Shown here piece after piece: positions 19,601-29,599 of a DNA stretch of 64,000 bases. Position 1 is the first letter of the stretch. The number at the start of each line of letters is the position of its first letter. A program made the translations under genes and the position numbers. Below the pieces are notes generated by a model that was given only the letters and a program-made list of their open reading frames with translations, made no database searches and was not told the DNA's origin. Source of the DNA: Heliocidaris erythrogramma (Eukaryota > Echinodermata > Echinoidea > Camarodonta > Echinometridae); the NCBI GenBank assembly GCA_025617745.1, contig CM046863.1, forward strand, positions 9,846,935 through 9,910,934. The letters are read 5' to 3'.

Positions 19601-22595
19601 GGTACCTAGCACTACAGTCGAACACCACTCTCACTTTGTCAGGTTTTTTAGGGTGATAAACCCCATGGTGAGGAATGTACCAATGACCTCGACTTTGTCC
19701 TGTAGGAACCACTTCCGCATCTCCTCGCTTGAGTATTTCATTCATGAACACCAGATAATGTTCCTTGTATTTCGGTTTCTTCTCAAGCTGTTTTTTAAGT
19801 CCCATGAGACGACTCATGGCAGCCTGGCGATTGCTAGGGAGAGAGGGAGGCCCGTCTTTGAAGGGAAGCGGCATCTCGTAAAATCCATCGTCTCTCTGCC
19901 TTATGCCATCAGTGACGACTTTGACGAATTTTTTGTCTTCTTGGGACATTGCATCAGTTTTTGCTGCTTCATGAAAATCCTTCTCCATCAGTTGAAGGAA
20001 GTCTGATGCTGTGGCTTCTTTTAGAGAGGACTTGTAAGCAAAAGTTACTCCCTTGATATTGACTGGAGCCTCCACCTCCATACAGACTGTCCGGTACGTA
20101 TGGCCAAAGGAATCAAAGCTATGGGATGAGCTTGGCGGACCACCCACGATACTCCATCCCAATTCGGTACGGACTGCATACGGCTCCTCATTCCTTCCAA
20201 GAATGGATTGTTGAGGAGCAAGGGCTCGGGCACAATTGTACCCGATTAGCAGCCCCACCGGACATTCTTGTTTTGGTGCCAGTTTGTCCTGCAAACTCTG
20301 GAGATGAGGCCACCTAGAAGCAGTCTCCGGTGTAGGAATGTGGGCCTCATCAAGCGGAATTGACTGTCTGGAAAATGTGGATGGCAAAGCAATCTTATTT
20401 GAGGAATGGAAACCTCTAACCAACAATTTCTCAAATTTCTGAGTGGATATGAAGTGTTCATCTGTCAGGGTAGTTAACTTTAGAGTCGTTGGTTGGGACA
20501 TAACATTCAATTCCTCACCAATATCCTCCGAAAGGAAGGTCGTATTCGACATGGTGTCAAGCAGAGCATAAACAAGTATCTCTTTCTCAGGCTTTTCTGA
20601 GCTGGAGAGATAGACGGGCACTATCATAGATGTCAGGTCATTGTCTTCATCTCCATGTATCTTGTGGTTCACTGCCGTTTGGGGCGACGTGCTGGTAGAA
20701 GCCTTCTGACTAGGATTTTCATCTTTGTCAGACTGTTCCCTTCTCTTGCCAATGGTCTCGTCATGGAGACTACTTGGATGCCTTTTACTGCACTTTTTGC
20801 ATTGCATCCTTTTCGAACAGTGCTTCGACATATGCCCCCTTTCGAGGCACGCGAAGCATATCCTTTCCGCCTTGATGAACTCCTTCCTCTGCTCCATGTT
20901 TTTCCTTAGAAATTCTTTGCAATCATTTAACAAATGATTTTGTCGCTTGCATAAAATGCATTGCTTCCGTAGAGCAGGACTTGATGCAGTGGTAGAGAGC
21001 GTCATCCTCTGTTTGGTGTTTGTATGACTATGACTTCTTTCCCTCGTCCTGGTGGCTTCAGAGGTCAAGAGGGGGTCATTTGCGATGTCGGCCTCCTCTG
21101 TCAAGAATGAAACAAACTCGCTGAAGTCTGGATAGCGTTTGCTCGCTTTTTTCATTTTAGCTACTATCCGATTCCATCGGTGAGTAATGTATTCAGGTAG
21201 CCTGCTGCTTATTCGATTTATCTCCCGAATGTCATTCAGGATTTGCAGGTCTCCGATCTCTGCTTGGGCAATGAGACATTGCTGCAAGAAGTCAGCAAAC
21301 TTCTGCAATCCCTGAAAGTCCTTGTTTGTCACCTTGGGCCATGAATCCAACCTTGACCTGAAGGCTTCAGAGATGGCAAAAGGATTTCCAAATCTTTGTT
21401 CAAGGACTTCCTTGGCGCGCTCATATGCTATCTCAGACCGCAGGAGAAAGAACCCACTAACTGCCTCTTTTGCTGGACCTCCGAGATACTTTCTCAGGTA
21501 GTGAATTTTCTCACCTGCTGGAATACCTCTACGCTCGATTAGAGTGGTAAAGGCAGCTAACCAGTCTGGATATTGGAGGGGATCTCCAGTAAAAGTAGGG
21601 GGCTCCGGAATTGGCAATCTGCTTTGAGCCAAGGCCTCTGTAATTGCAAACACTGAAGGAGTGGGATAAAATGTTGGTGCTTGGGGGTTAAGTGGATTCG
21701 GCTGTTGACTAATAGCAGCAGGTTGTTGTCTGTCGAAGATCTGTCTAGGATTGGGTCTCTCCTTAGCGACGTCTTCGGGAGGCCGAGCCTTGTGTCTCTC
21801 CTTGGCGACGTCTTCGGGAGGCCGAGCCTTGTTTAAAGACGTCTTTACCTGCCGTACAGAGGTGATGGAGGAAGCAGCGTCATCATCTTCATCGTACACC
21901 CTCATTATGGCCGTCTGTGCCTTCAGCCTACCTTCAATCTTTTCCTCCTCCAGTTGCCTTTGAATCTCAGCCATCTTGAGAGCAGCCTCCTTTCTTCTGG
22001 TCTCTTCTTGCAACTCGAGCTGCTCAAGCTGTTTCTGTTTTTCATTTTGTCTCCTCTGTGCTGCCAATTCCTCTTGAAGAGCAGCCGTCTCTGCTGCAGC
22101 AGCCAATCTTTTTGATGATCTTGATGATCCCTTCGAAGATATAGACCGAATGGATGGCGCTGATGATCGGTTCTTTGATGTCACGGTCACGATTTTCGAT
22201 GTGATATCTACTATAACTTCAGAGATATTGTCCAAGCTCTCCTTTATCTGAGCATCTGTTTCATCCTGAATTTCTTGCAATTCATTTAACACTTGGTGAA
22301 GAGCGCTGTGTCGTGTCCTTATCTCCTCCTTTTGAAGGGATAGACATTCAAAGTCGAGATCATCTGCCTGTAATGTCCGCTGTGTGGCCTTCAATAGGGT
22401 TAAAAGGTCAAGGTGTTCGGTAAAAAACTTTTCTTCAAGTTCTTGTTCTTTGTTTTGCTTTGCCTTGTCAGTTAGTTTCTTGTCACGAGTGGATCGACGA
22501 ACATCATCTTGAACGTCAGTCGGATTATCAGTCGAGTTAGTTTTCTGGACATTATCACTTTGATGTTTATCCATTTCGATGGAAGTTAAACGCAA
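16650..22595 (-). CDS. BEL/Pao Gag-Pol polyprotein
   Basis: One 1981-residue frame encodes structural and enzymatic parts in the BEL/Pao order. Residues 1-330 are a charged, coiled-coil-rich Gag start. About 335-510 is a DUF1759-like Gag region (PPTFTGDPLQYPDWLAAF). Zinc-knuckle-like CxxC..H..C clusters lie at about 555-620. An aspartic protease (LLDT...) is near 660-700. The reverse transcriptase has FMCDIEKMYHQF and NFYVDDGL. A BEL-type RNase H region follows (HHFSDASLSGYGQCSY). The integrase has a zinc-binding H..H..C..C segment and a DDE core (YCGLDCFGPF, RCDQGSNF). The end is DUF5641-like (KPNVTVGDIVLLKDD). A short peptide, KARPPEDVAKER, is duplicated in the Gag part. It acts in cytoplasmic particles and integrates cDNA into chromosomes. 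Confidence 0.95.
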   Translation of the reverse strand: MRLTSIEMDKHQSDNVQKTNSTDNPTDVQDDVRRSTRDKKLTDKAKQNKEQELEEKFFTEHLDLLTLLKATQRTLQADDLDFECLSLQKEEIRTRHSALHQVLNELQEIQDETDAQIKESLDNISEVIVDITSKIVTVTSKNRSSAPSIRSISSKGSSRSSKRLAAAAETAALQEELAAQRRQNEKQKQLEQLELQEETRRKEAALKMAEIQRQLEEEKIEGRLKAQTAIMRVYDEDDDAASSITSVRQVKTSLNKARPPEDVAKERHKARPPEDVAKERPNPRQIFDRQQPAAISQQPNPLNPQAPTFYPTPSVFAITEALAQSRLPIPEPPTFTGDPLQYPDWLAAFTTLIERRGIPAGEKIHYLRKYLGGPAKEAVSGFFLLRSEIAYERAKEVLEQRFGNPFAISEAFRSRLDSWPKVTNKDFQGLQKFADFLQQCLIAQAEIGDLQILNDIREINRISSRLPEYITHRWNRIVAKMKKASKRYPDFSEFVSFLTEEADIANDPLLTSEATRTRERSHSHTNTKQRMTLSTTASSPALRKQCILCKRQNHLLNDCKEFLRKNMEQRKEFIKAERICFACLERGHMSKHCSKRMQCKKCSKRHPSSLHDETIGKRREQSDKDENPSQKASTSTSPQTAVNHKIHGDEDNDLTSMIVPVYLSSSEKPEKEILVYALLDTMSNTTFLSEDIGEELNVMSQPTTLKLTTLTDEHFISTQKFEKLLVRGFHSSNKIALPSTFSRQSIPLDEAHIPTPETASRWPHLQSLQDKLAPKQECPVGLLIGYNCARALAPQQSILGRNEEPYAVRTELGWSIVGGPPSSSHSFDSFGHTYRTVCMEVEAPVNIKGVTFAYKSSLKEATASDFLQLMEKDFHEAAKTDAMSQEDKKFVKVVTDGIRQRDDGFYEMPLPFKDGPPSLPSNRQAAMSRLMGLKKQLEKKPKYKEHYLVFMNEILKRGDAEVVPTGQSRGHWYIPHHGVYHPKKPDKVRVVFDCSARYQGTSLNDHLLQGPDLINPLIGVILRFRKEPFAFMCDIEKMYHQFTVSESHQDYLRFLWWEDGDLMKTPVDHRMKVHLFGATSSPGCANFGLKRLAEDHKEISSEAADFLKKNFYVDDGLKCTSSEQEAIDLIHNAIRICAKGNLRLHKFVSNNENVISSVPQSERATVAEASLELGEQSSAIERALGLQWCINSDDFCFRLTLKDHPLTRRGILATVASVYDPLGLIAPLVLTGRLILQEMCKQKLDWDHPVPDELRPLWEKWRLEILKLDKVRIPRCFMPQDFGKATEVEVHHFSDASLSGYGQCSYLRLKNEDGQVHCSLAMAKARVSPLKMTTIPRLELQAATCSVKVSEILNKELDYSSMKNYFWTDSKVVLGYIRNETKRFHMFVANRIERIKQGSHADQWKYVASGDNPADHASRGLTTEELISSNWLTGPQFLLEENISSHEVDVEVSPEDAEVKSATVHAVQTHAKNYAFTTFEQRLTRFSSLESVVRAAAVIVKCCYKRKGLIIDEVQAKVVAKRNLIRAIQTEAFSDDRKQIKSGSFSPSKSNPLSQLDPFLDEHDLLRVGGRLKKAEMMYGAKHPIILPKESRCSKLVALHFHQETSHQGRNLTINAIRSSGYWIIGCRRVTSSLIGKCFHCLRLRGKTRGQQMADLPQERLEPSPPFTYCGLDCFGPFTIKEGRKELKRYGLILTCLASRAIHVEALDDMSTDAFMNALRCFIAIRGNVRLIRCDQGSNFIGAKHELKKSLGEMDRSQVAARLLKMDCEFQMNPPSSSHMGGVWERQIKNVRNVLNGILEQSGTQLNISSLRTFLYEAMAIVNSRPLTVDGLDSPDGPLPLTPNHVLTMKSGLIMPPPGRFEREDIYLQKRWRRVQYLTNLFWTRWRKEYLTALQPRKIWTDKKPNVTVGDIVLLKDDGICRTDWGIARVIETFPSDDGLVRKVKILMATPDLDKNGKSLHKRTILERPIHKLIILVPSSD

Positions 22596-23164
22596 ATCTT
22601 TTAAACGAAAATGTAAACGCTTAAAGATATATTTCTATATCTTGAACTAACCCTTGGTGTGGAAGGGGTAAAAAAAAAAAAAAAAAAAAACGAAAATGAG
22701 GAGGGGCTAGAAGTCTAAAAAGTGGGAGAGAGCAGAATGAATATTTAAATATAAAGGCAGTGAATGCAAAATGGGAAAGGTACGGAGGGAAGGGGGCGAA
22801 TAAAGCCAAACCGTTATATATGCAGCGACATTAAAAAAGCGAATTAACGTCTTAGAGTGCGATAAAGCACATATCTTGTGGGTCAGCGCACAACAGGAAA
22901 TATAGTGAAATCAAATTCAGGCGTGATTATAACGGGTCATTAAAATGAATGCAAAAAGAAAATTAAATATTCATCAAGGAAATACTGTGGATGAAAATGT
23001 TAACATGAAGCGTGGCTGCTAACTTAACTAGCAATATTACACAAGGCACATATCTTCAATCAAAATCTTCATCTGATAAAGCAAAAGTAATTAAACCAGG
23101 GCTAAAGTGACCAATGGTAGAAACTATTCAAGGGAAATTTATGAATCAAACAATAGACTGGATT

Positions 23165-23200
<36 letters not shown>

Positions 23201-23911
23201 CAAAATCTGTAGCGAAATTTACTCAGGGATCGAATTTGGGATTACATGTATTATATCTTTATTTCTATTTATTTATCCTTTTGATAAATTTTGAATACGT
23301 AAATGAGTGATGTAATAACCCAAAATATCACAAAACAAATTAAGCCCGAGAGAATGAATTTTTAACCGAATCGCCAGATTTTAAAATAAAAATGTAATAT
23401 ATATTTCAAAATCTTAAAATCTTCAAAAACCAGGTTTCTTTTTTCAAGGGGTGTATATATAATATCACCTGCATGTAGTTATTTGGCTTGTGTTATTGAC
23501 TAATTCACGAGGAGGATACTGTATCTACCAAATTTTCAACTAATTGTATAAATGTAAAATGTATCCACTAAAAAATAGATGAATTTAAATGCTCAAAATA
23601 TCACCACTTTAGTTCTATTAACTAAACGTGTATGGATGACCATAGAAAAAGACAAAATTATTTGCGTTTGTCAACACAAATCTAATTCGAATTTACTAAA
23701 TGTTCAGATTTGATTTATTGAAACCTCTTGAAATCCAATTGCTTGAGACCGCTCTCCAAAAGTAGTGTCTGTGTGCCGAGTTCCTCGTTGAGCTTCCTTC
23801 TTGGCCTGGTGAGGACGAATGCACCGTAGCGACATCAATGAATTTGGAGTTGGTAGACGATCAGCTTAAGGATTAGACGACATCAGGTTTCAATGTCCAT
23901 CCGAGTTTCAC
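22596..23911 (-). other. BEL/Pao 5' leader
   Basis: About 1.3 kb between the 5' LTR and the polyprotein start codon. It is AT-rich with A and T homopolymers at about 22671-22690 and 23166-23197. No separate gene is seen. Confidence 0.7.
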
Positions 23912-25349
23912 TGTGACTGCAGGTACGGCGAAATGATTCCAACGCTAAAACGGTTGTTGAGTTTACATGCTAAAGTTGAGGCGAGTCTTTATTTACAAAA
24001 GGTGCAACAATTCAACAATGCCAATTTCAACACAACATTGCCGTGAAACTGTGAACATAAAAAGATACAAAAATACAATCGAATAATAAGTACAGTACTG
24101 TGCAAATAGTAAATACAAATTTAGAGTTGTTACAAAAATTAAAACAAAAGAGTTGCCAAAGAGGTGGAATAATATTGTGCATTCCCCAAAATGTAAAATG
24201 ACAAGAGTCAAGCACTACTGGACATTAAATATACCGTATTATCTAAACATCTGACTTGAGTAATTCTTTAAGATTGTATCTCGAATGAACATCAGTATAT
24301 AAAAGGTATCTTTACAATAAATACTGAGATTGTTTAATTAAGTAAGAATCAAGGCTCATTCAAGAATTTGGACTGAATTAAAGTTTGCCTTCTATATATG
24401 TAATATTTACTACATGTATGAATAATGGAATCCCATAGGTGTAAACAGAATGCACTCTTGTCAGTAATAAATCGGCAATCAAAAGCAATTACCCTAAAAT
24501 CTGATGAATATCAGTAAAATTACTCGTATGAAATAAACACATTCACATAACAATCATAATAACAATCGACATAAAAATACTTCAAAATGTGCATAGAATA
24601 CTAAAATGTCATTTATCTGAGTCTGGCGTTCGATTAGCGTTCAATTAGCGTTCGAGTAAATGTGTGTATTATGTGATATTGAATGCCAATACCAAACGCT
24701 AAACTACGAAGAAGCTTAAAACGAGAATCCATCTTTATCATGTTAATTACATAAGTCATGCAATTACAGAAAATAATTCTAGATATATCTCTAGTTATTC
24801 TTACCTCGTTGGCTGGACATTATAGCCGAAAAAGCAGTCAAAATATAACAATCACGGAGACGATCGAATGGTGATCGCTCTCGTGCGTCGACGAAGTGGC
24901 GAATGCGAGCGTTTCTTAAATGTTACTGCGCTCACTGAAAATTATAGTTCGCATGAATAATAAAGACTTACTTTTACAACCAACGAGATAGGTTTAACTA
25001 TGTAAGAAATGTTTAAGGATCATAAAGATGACATTAATTCAATTGTCTGAAATATTCAACTGCATATTCATTATTTACAGGCCTGAATGTGATGGACTAT
25101 GTTTCCTCGCGCGGATGAATCAGCTGTTACGAGGCACGCGGTGCATGCGCAGATTGATCAAAGGTTATCTAATTCGAGGAAACAAAGGGAGATCTTGGCT
25201 TTTACGGGAGTATCATGCCCAAAGGGGGGGGGGGGGGGCGTCCCGAAAATGTCACAAAATACGAACAAATAAAATAATACAAAGCGATACAAGCTTCGTC
25301 AATTTTGTCATTTTTGTCATCTCCTTCTTGGAGACTGGCGGCAGCCACA
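23912..25349 (-). repeat. BEL/Pao 5' LTR (right copy on plus strand)
   Basis: A 1,438-bp direct repeat of 15088-16526. Reading on the minus strand, this copy would carry the promoter for the polyprotein transcript. Confidence 0.95.
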
Positions 25350-25354
25350 ATGTC
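25350..25354. repeat. target-site duplication ATGTC, right copy
   Basis: It matches 15083-15087 exactly and sits immediately outside the right LTR. Confidence 0.9.
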
Positions 25355-25489
25355 AGCAGTCAAAATTAACACTTGACAATCAAACTTCAGCGCCAGGCAT
25401 TACCAATAATACCCGTCAGACAGGCTTCCCCTTCCCTCGGCCCTCCGGATCCTCCACTGCACTTATTTCAGAAGATTTCAATAAGATGA

Positions 25490-25640
25490 CTCGGCCGGTG
25501 TAGCGGCACATACGGTTCTCCGGCAGATACCGTTCTAAAACGGCCAAGAACACTATCTGCCGGCGGATCGTGTTCCAACCCCGGCAGATACCGTACCTAT
25601 TTCTCTTGTCGGCAGATATCGTTCTTGCTATCGTTTCTCT
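25490..25640. repeat. solitary fragment of the CCGGCAGATA palindrome family
   Basis: It carries the same words as the array at 33432-36213: CCGGTGTAGCGGCACATACG, CCGGCAGATACCGTTCTAAA and AACACTATCTGCCGGCGGAT. It represents about half of one unit, so the family is dispersed as well as tandem. Confidence 0.8.
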
Positions 25641-25790
25641 GTACTATATATTGTACGTACGTACGTGGTACGTGCACACTTGCCGCGAATTATGGAGTGT
25701 GGTGCTACTAGATCTGTTAGTTCGAAAAAGAGGTGTAGCTTTAATTGAGAGCTACCTCAAAAATTCAACGACAACCTCAACGAACAATAA

Positions 25791-26019
25791 CATGACGAAG
25801 GCTCTTCGTAGAAAGGCCAAGAAGTTTATTCTCAAGACTCAAATATGATGATGATGAGGCCCTCTGTCTTCACTATGTTGCCTTGTTGGCATGGTTGGGG
25901 CATGCGGAGCTGGTGGAGACGCCAGCTCGCGCTCGGCCACTACTCCTAGCTCCCCGGAAGGTGGTGGCCAACCCTGCGGAGCAGCAGCGGCTGCTGAAAC
26001 GATGGCACGACGAGAACGG
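25791..26019 (+). CDS. possible GC-rich 5' exon, unidentified
   Basis: A frame beginning MTKALRRKAKKFILKTQI stops at once. An overlapping frame from 25848 (YDDDEALCLHYVALLAWLGH through EQQRLLKRWHDEN) runs to a GTAATT donor-like site near 26020. The GC content is far above its surroundings, as in a first exon. No family is recognised, and the link to the USP-like exons downstream is only a guess. Confidence 0.2.
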
Positions 26020-26322
26020 TAATTATAATTTATATCATCTACCACGGTATTACTGAATAAAAATCTTTTCGAGCCTTCTTGTCTTGTCTTTCTGTTAATC
26101 ATGTTAATGCCCACAATCAAATTAATGTTGATTATTTTGGCAATTGAAGATGGACTTGACCTTAGTCTTTACAATATTTTTGCGGGGGACTGGCTAAGTT
26201 AGACAGGATTGGCTTCGTGAGTGTAAAAAAAAAAAATAATAATTGGCTAGCCTATAGGCCACGCCTTTTACATCACGAACCCAGGCGTTCATCCCCAGCA
26301 GGCAGTTGAGCACGGGTTAGCA

Positions 26323-26396
26323 TAGACCGAAAATTCTGTCTCTCGTTCGTTAGCTCTTCACTTCACTAACGAACGAGAGACAGAATTTTCGGTCTA
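26323..26396. repeat. perfect 31-bp hairpin
   Basis: The arms 26323-26353 and 26366-26396 are exact reverse complements (core ACCGAAAATTCTGTCTCTCG) around a 12-base loop, CTCTTCACTTCA. No change in 31 pairs means it is young or maintained. It could be a tiny foldback element or the precursor arm of a small RNA. Confidence 0.9.
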
Positions 26397-27173
26397 GGGT
26401 TACGGTTAGCAGGGCATGGAAATGCTCTGAAATGACACTTTCCACGACTCCCACGGACCGACGGGTCCTTCAACACAGCGTTTCCTCCTAGGGAAACTTT
26501 TGGAATTAGTAGGCTATGTCTTTTTGATCGTACATATTTTTACAAAAAATTTTTTAAAAAGAGCATAAGAAATTTCCGAGAACTAACCAGTGTTTGTGTA
26601 TCCGTGCCTCCTCTTGTCATGCAGCTATAAAATGGCGGGGCGCGATACAACCATAATTATGAGTTCAGGCTGTATTAAAAAGGTTACCTGACATCATACT
26701 GATGTCAAGATATGAATTATAGGTGACTGTTGACTATAAAATAACATTGCTTATTTTATCTTTCAGATGGTGTCATGTTGTCGGCAAAAACTTAACTTGT
26801 ACTGAATGTGGCCAGACGCACGAAGGAGGTGCAATGCAATATTCGGTTGTGCCTGCATGGCCTGTGCAGGGCAAGGGCAAAACTATGCAGGATTCCTGGG
26901 AGATGTTTGTCGGCACTACCGACTTCAGTTGTGTATGTGACAAGTGGTGAGTGAATTAAATGGAAGTCCAACCTTGAGTACAATATTTCAATGAGAAGTA
27001 AGAGAACTATTCCAGAAAGAAGTATGCAGATAATGTTGACAAAGTTTATCATCTCCCAGTAGTACCTGGGGGGCTGCCATTTTGACATTTCAAAAGGAAT
27101 TGTACATATTCCAATAGGAAATGTAAGGAAGATATTTTAATCATTGAGTGGTCCTGTTCAATAACACAAATTT

Positions 27174-27420
27174 CCATGGTGGCTCAGTGGTAGAGCACCC
27201 GCCTCATGAACGGGAGTTCGTGGGTTCGATCCCCGACCGAGTCATACCAAAGGTGTTTTTTTTTTAATGGGACCTTCTGCCTTCTAGTCAGGTGCTAAAC
27301 TTTTTAGAATGAAGAAGGGTAATAATAACTTTATGTTATGCAGGGCCCGCTGTGAGAACAGTTCATAAGAGCTGAAGTGGCTACCCTGGGTAAATAAGAA
27401 TTATTATTATAATTATTATT
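27174..27420 (+). mobile_element. tRNA-derived SINE with (ATT)n tail
   Basis: The head has a perfect A box (TGGCTCAGTGG) and B box (GGTTCGATCCC), with a CAT triplet in the anticodon-loop position. The acceptor arms do not pair, so it is not a working tRNA. The body includes GAGCTGAAGTGGCTACCCTG and ends in an ATT repeat. It lies in the first intron of the USP-like gene. Confidence 0.75.
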
Positions 27421-28964
27421 TGTGATGAAACTTATGTATTAGGATGAATATAAATATATGTCAACAAAAATGTCTCAATTTCTTTTAGAATACGGCAATT
27501 AATTTGAGTAGAAATTCATATTTCTAGCCCTGTCTAAAATAACATAATGTATGCAGACTGCATTCTCACCATTGTTGGCTCAAAACAGATTCACTCATAT
27601 TTTGCCACTGTTGGCACCTTTTAATCTGGTCTAGAGTTAGGCGAGTGTGAGTACAGAGTACATCACCAGTCTGTTTATGTAACTTTTTGAAGATTTCTAA
27701 AATATGTTGTTTTTTTTAATTTAGAATATTTATCGTAAATAAAAGGATCCTTTGTTCCTGTTACATTTTGAATTGAAAAGATAAAGCATTGAAAAAAGAT
27801 AAGACTTTTATCTCTTTCTTTTAAATACAGTGGACATTTCCAGTCACAGAAATTGGCATCACCACATATTCTAAATGCACCAGATATGTTCTGGATTGCA
27901 ATTAATCGATGGCAGGAGGAGCAGGTTGTTGGGAAGATGTGGCATGATGAAGACCTACCAAAGAATGCCAACCACCTTGAGGTGCACCACATTCTTGATG
28001 TCCTGGCATCGAATGGCGTTCTGGTTGAATATAGATTAAACAGTTTGGTTGTAAGTTACAATGTACCCAATTGTACAGAAATTTGAAACCAATTGATCAT
28101 AACAACAAAATATGCACAGTCCTTCGGTTGTTGGCTGTCTTAAACTCAATGTAAGAGATCAGGTGGGGCATCTGTTTATAGTTCTGAAGATTACTTTCAA
28201 GATGGGACATGCTACACATTATTTTAGACAAGATATATCTTTCTTACATTATTGAAAACAAAGTTGTTCATGTTACCTTGGTTGTAATGCTGTTAATGTT
28301 AGATTAATTAGCTTTTTTTCGGTGAAGACTCAAACTCAACTGACAGATGTTGAGCAAATTCTTCATTCACTGATGCATAACTTTGAAGACTACATGTACA
28401 TAATTCTATTGGGAAAACGCAAATTATTGAAGTCAAACCATAACTCCAACCAAGATACAGTCTATCAGGAGGCTGATGTAATTACAACAGTGTTTGATAA
28501 GATAGTTACCCACACGTAGTATGATGTTATTTGAAGGTGTCCATGTTAAGATGAAACATTACCTGTCAATGAACTTTGAATTTGGACAAATTTTGCACTT
28601 TTCATGTATTTCATCTGGTTTTGGTACTGTTATCTTTATTATGTCTAGTAGGATATGGTGTAGAACTTGGTTTCTGGGGTCAGAAATGATGTACACATCT
28701 GTTTAATGATACTTTTTTGCCCTTAATCATATTTCACGCTTAACAGCTGTATAGATATGGAGTGGCTATTATACTTGCCTAGTTATGAACCAAGAAGGTT
28801 GGTACCACATCGATGACGGCAAGGTCCGTGTGACAGACCCAGTCCTGTCAGACCCAGCCATATATTTGGTTGGGTACACCAAAGGTAAGAAACATGTACT
28901 TTTTATTTGTTATAATTTTCTTAACTGAAATGGGGTGTGTAATCTTATTCAACATTTAGAGCGG

Positions 28965-29413
28965 AAGTTCACCCTGGAATTAAATTTGATATGAGTGAAG
29001 GTTTGATGAAAATCATCTGAAAAAAAATGAAGTTATGAAAGTTTTGATACTTTGAATGCTTTATGCGAACTTTTCTCACATGTTGTGTAGATTTCCTAAA
29101 TTGTCCATATTTCAGAAGAATATTAATTATTTTCCCGATGCTGTTGATATATCATCAAAACTATCATATTTATGCCTCTATGAAATACATGTACATGTAT
29201 ATCTATTCCTCTATTAAGAACCATGAAAAAGGATAAATTGATGGAATTTATAAACAACTCGTGGGAGAGCAGCTCACAAGTAATGTCACAAAATCAAAAT
29301 GTTAAGAATTCCAAACTTTGTTATTCTTTGGTAGATTTTCTTAAAACCTTCACTCATATTTTTCATATATTTTTCTGCATTTTTAAGAACTAATTAAATT
29401 CCAGAGTGAACTT
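28965..29413. mobile_element. MITE with AAGTTCACCCTGG ends
   Basis: AAGTTCACCCTGGAATTAAA at the left and AATTAAATTCCAGAGTGAAC plus TT at the right are near-perfect inverted ends. The subterminal words TGAAGGTTT and AAACCTTCA are also inverted. A related left end occurs at about 32518. It lies in the intron after exon 3 of the USP-like gene. Confidence 0.65.
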
Positions 29414-29490
29414 GTGGATGCAAGTTGCTTCGAGTTTATCTTGAATTTCCTTACCTATTCCCTATTGGTTTTGTCCTTTTCAATTTGTAG

Positions 29491-29580
29491 GAGATTCCTT
29501 TCCCATAGAACATGTAACATCTCCAAAGCTCGACGAAAGTTGGAAAGAGCAGTTAAATATAATATTAGTCGTCTCCTTTT
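29491..29580 (+). CDS. possible extra exon of the USP-like gene
   Basis: Past a TTTGTAG acceptor, the frame continuing the G left by exon 3 reads GDSFPIEHVTSPKLDESWKE and more before a stop at 29579-29581. It could be an alternative last exon. Support is only the acceptor and phase. Confidence 0.2.
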
Positions 29581-29599
29581 AAGAAGAATTTGACATCTT

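Larger units (their letters stand above)
15088..25349 (-). mobile_element. BEL/Pao LTR retrotransposon, whole-looking and very young
   Basis: The element is 10,262 bp and is read on the minus strand. It has LTRs of about 1.44 kb beginning TG and ending CA, a 5-bp target duplication, a long 5' leader (about 22596-23911), one polyprotein frame and a polypurine tract before the 3' LTR. The two LTRs differ at about one base plus the length of a G run, so the insertion is very recent in evolutionary terms. It looks whole, with no obvious breaks. It sits about 1.2 kb upstream of the DUF547 start codon in the same orientation as that gene, so an LTR influence on the gene is conceivable but unproven. 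A primer-binding site was not assigned with confidence. Confidence 0.95.

Noticed and set aside
15083-25354. Primer-binding site of the BEL/Pao element
   Set aside because: A TGG-starting word lies about 11 bases past the 5' LTR on the minus strand, but I could not match it to a tRNA 3' end with confidence.
27174-27246. Possible tRNA-Met (CAT anticodon position)
   Set aside because: Promoter boxes are perfect but the acceptor arms do not pair and an (ATT)n-tailed SINE body follows, so it was called a SINE.
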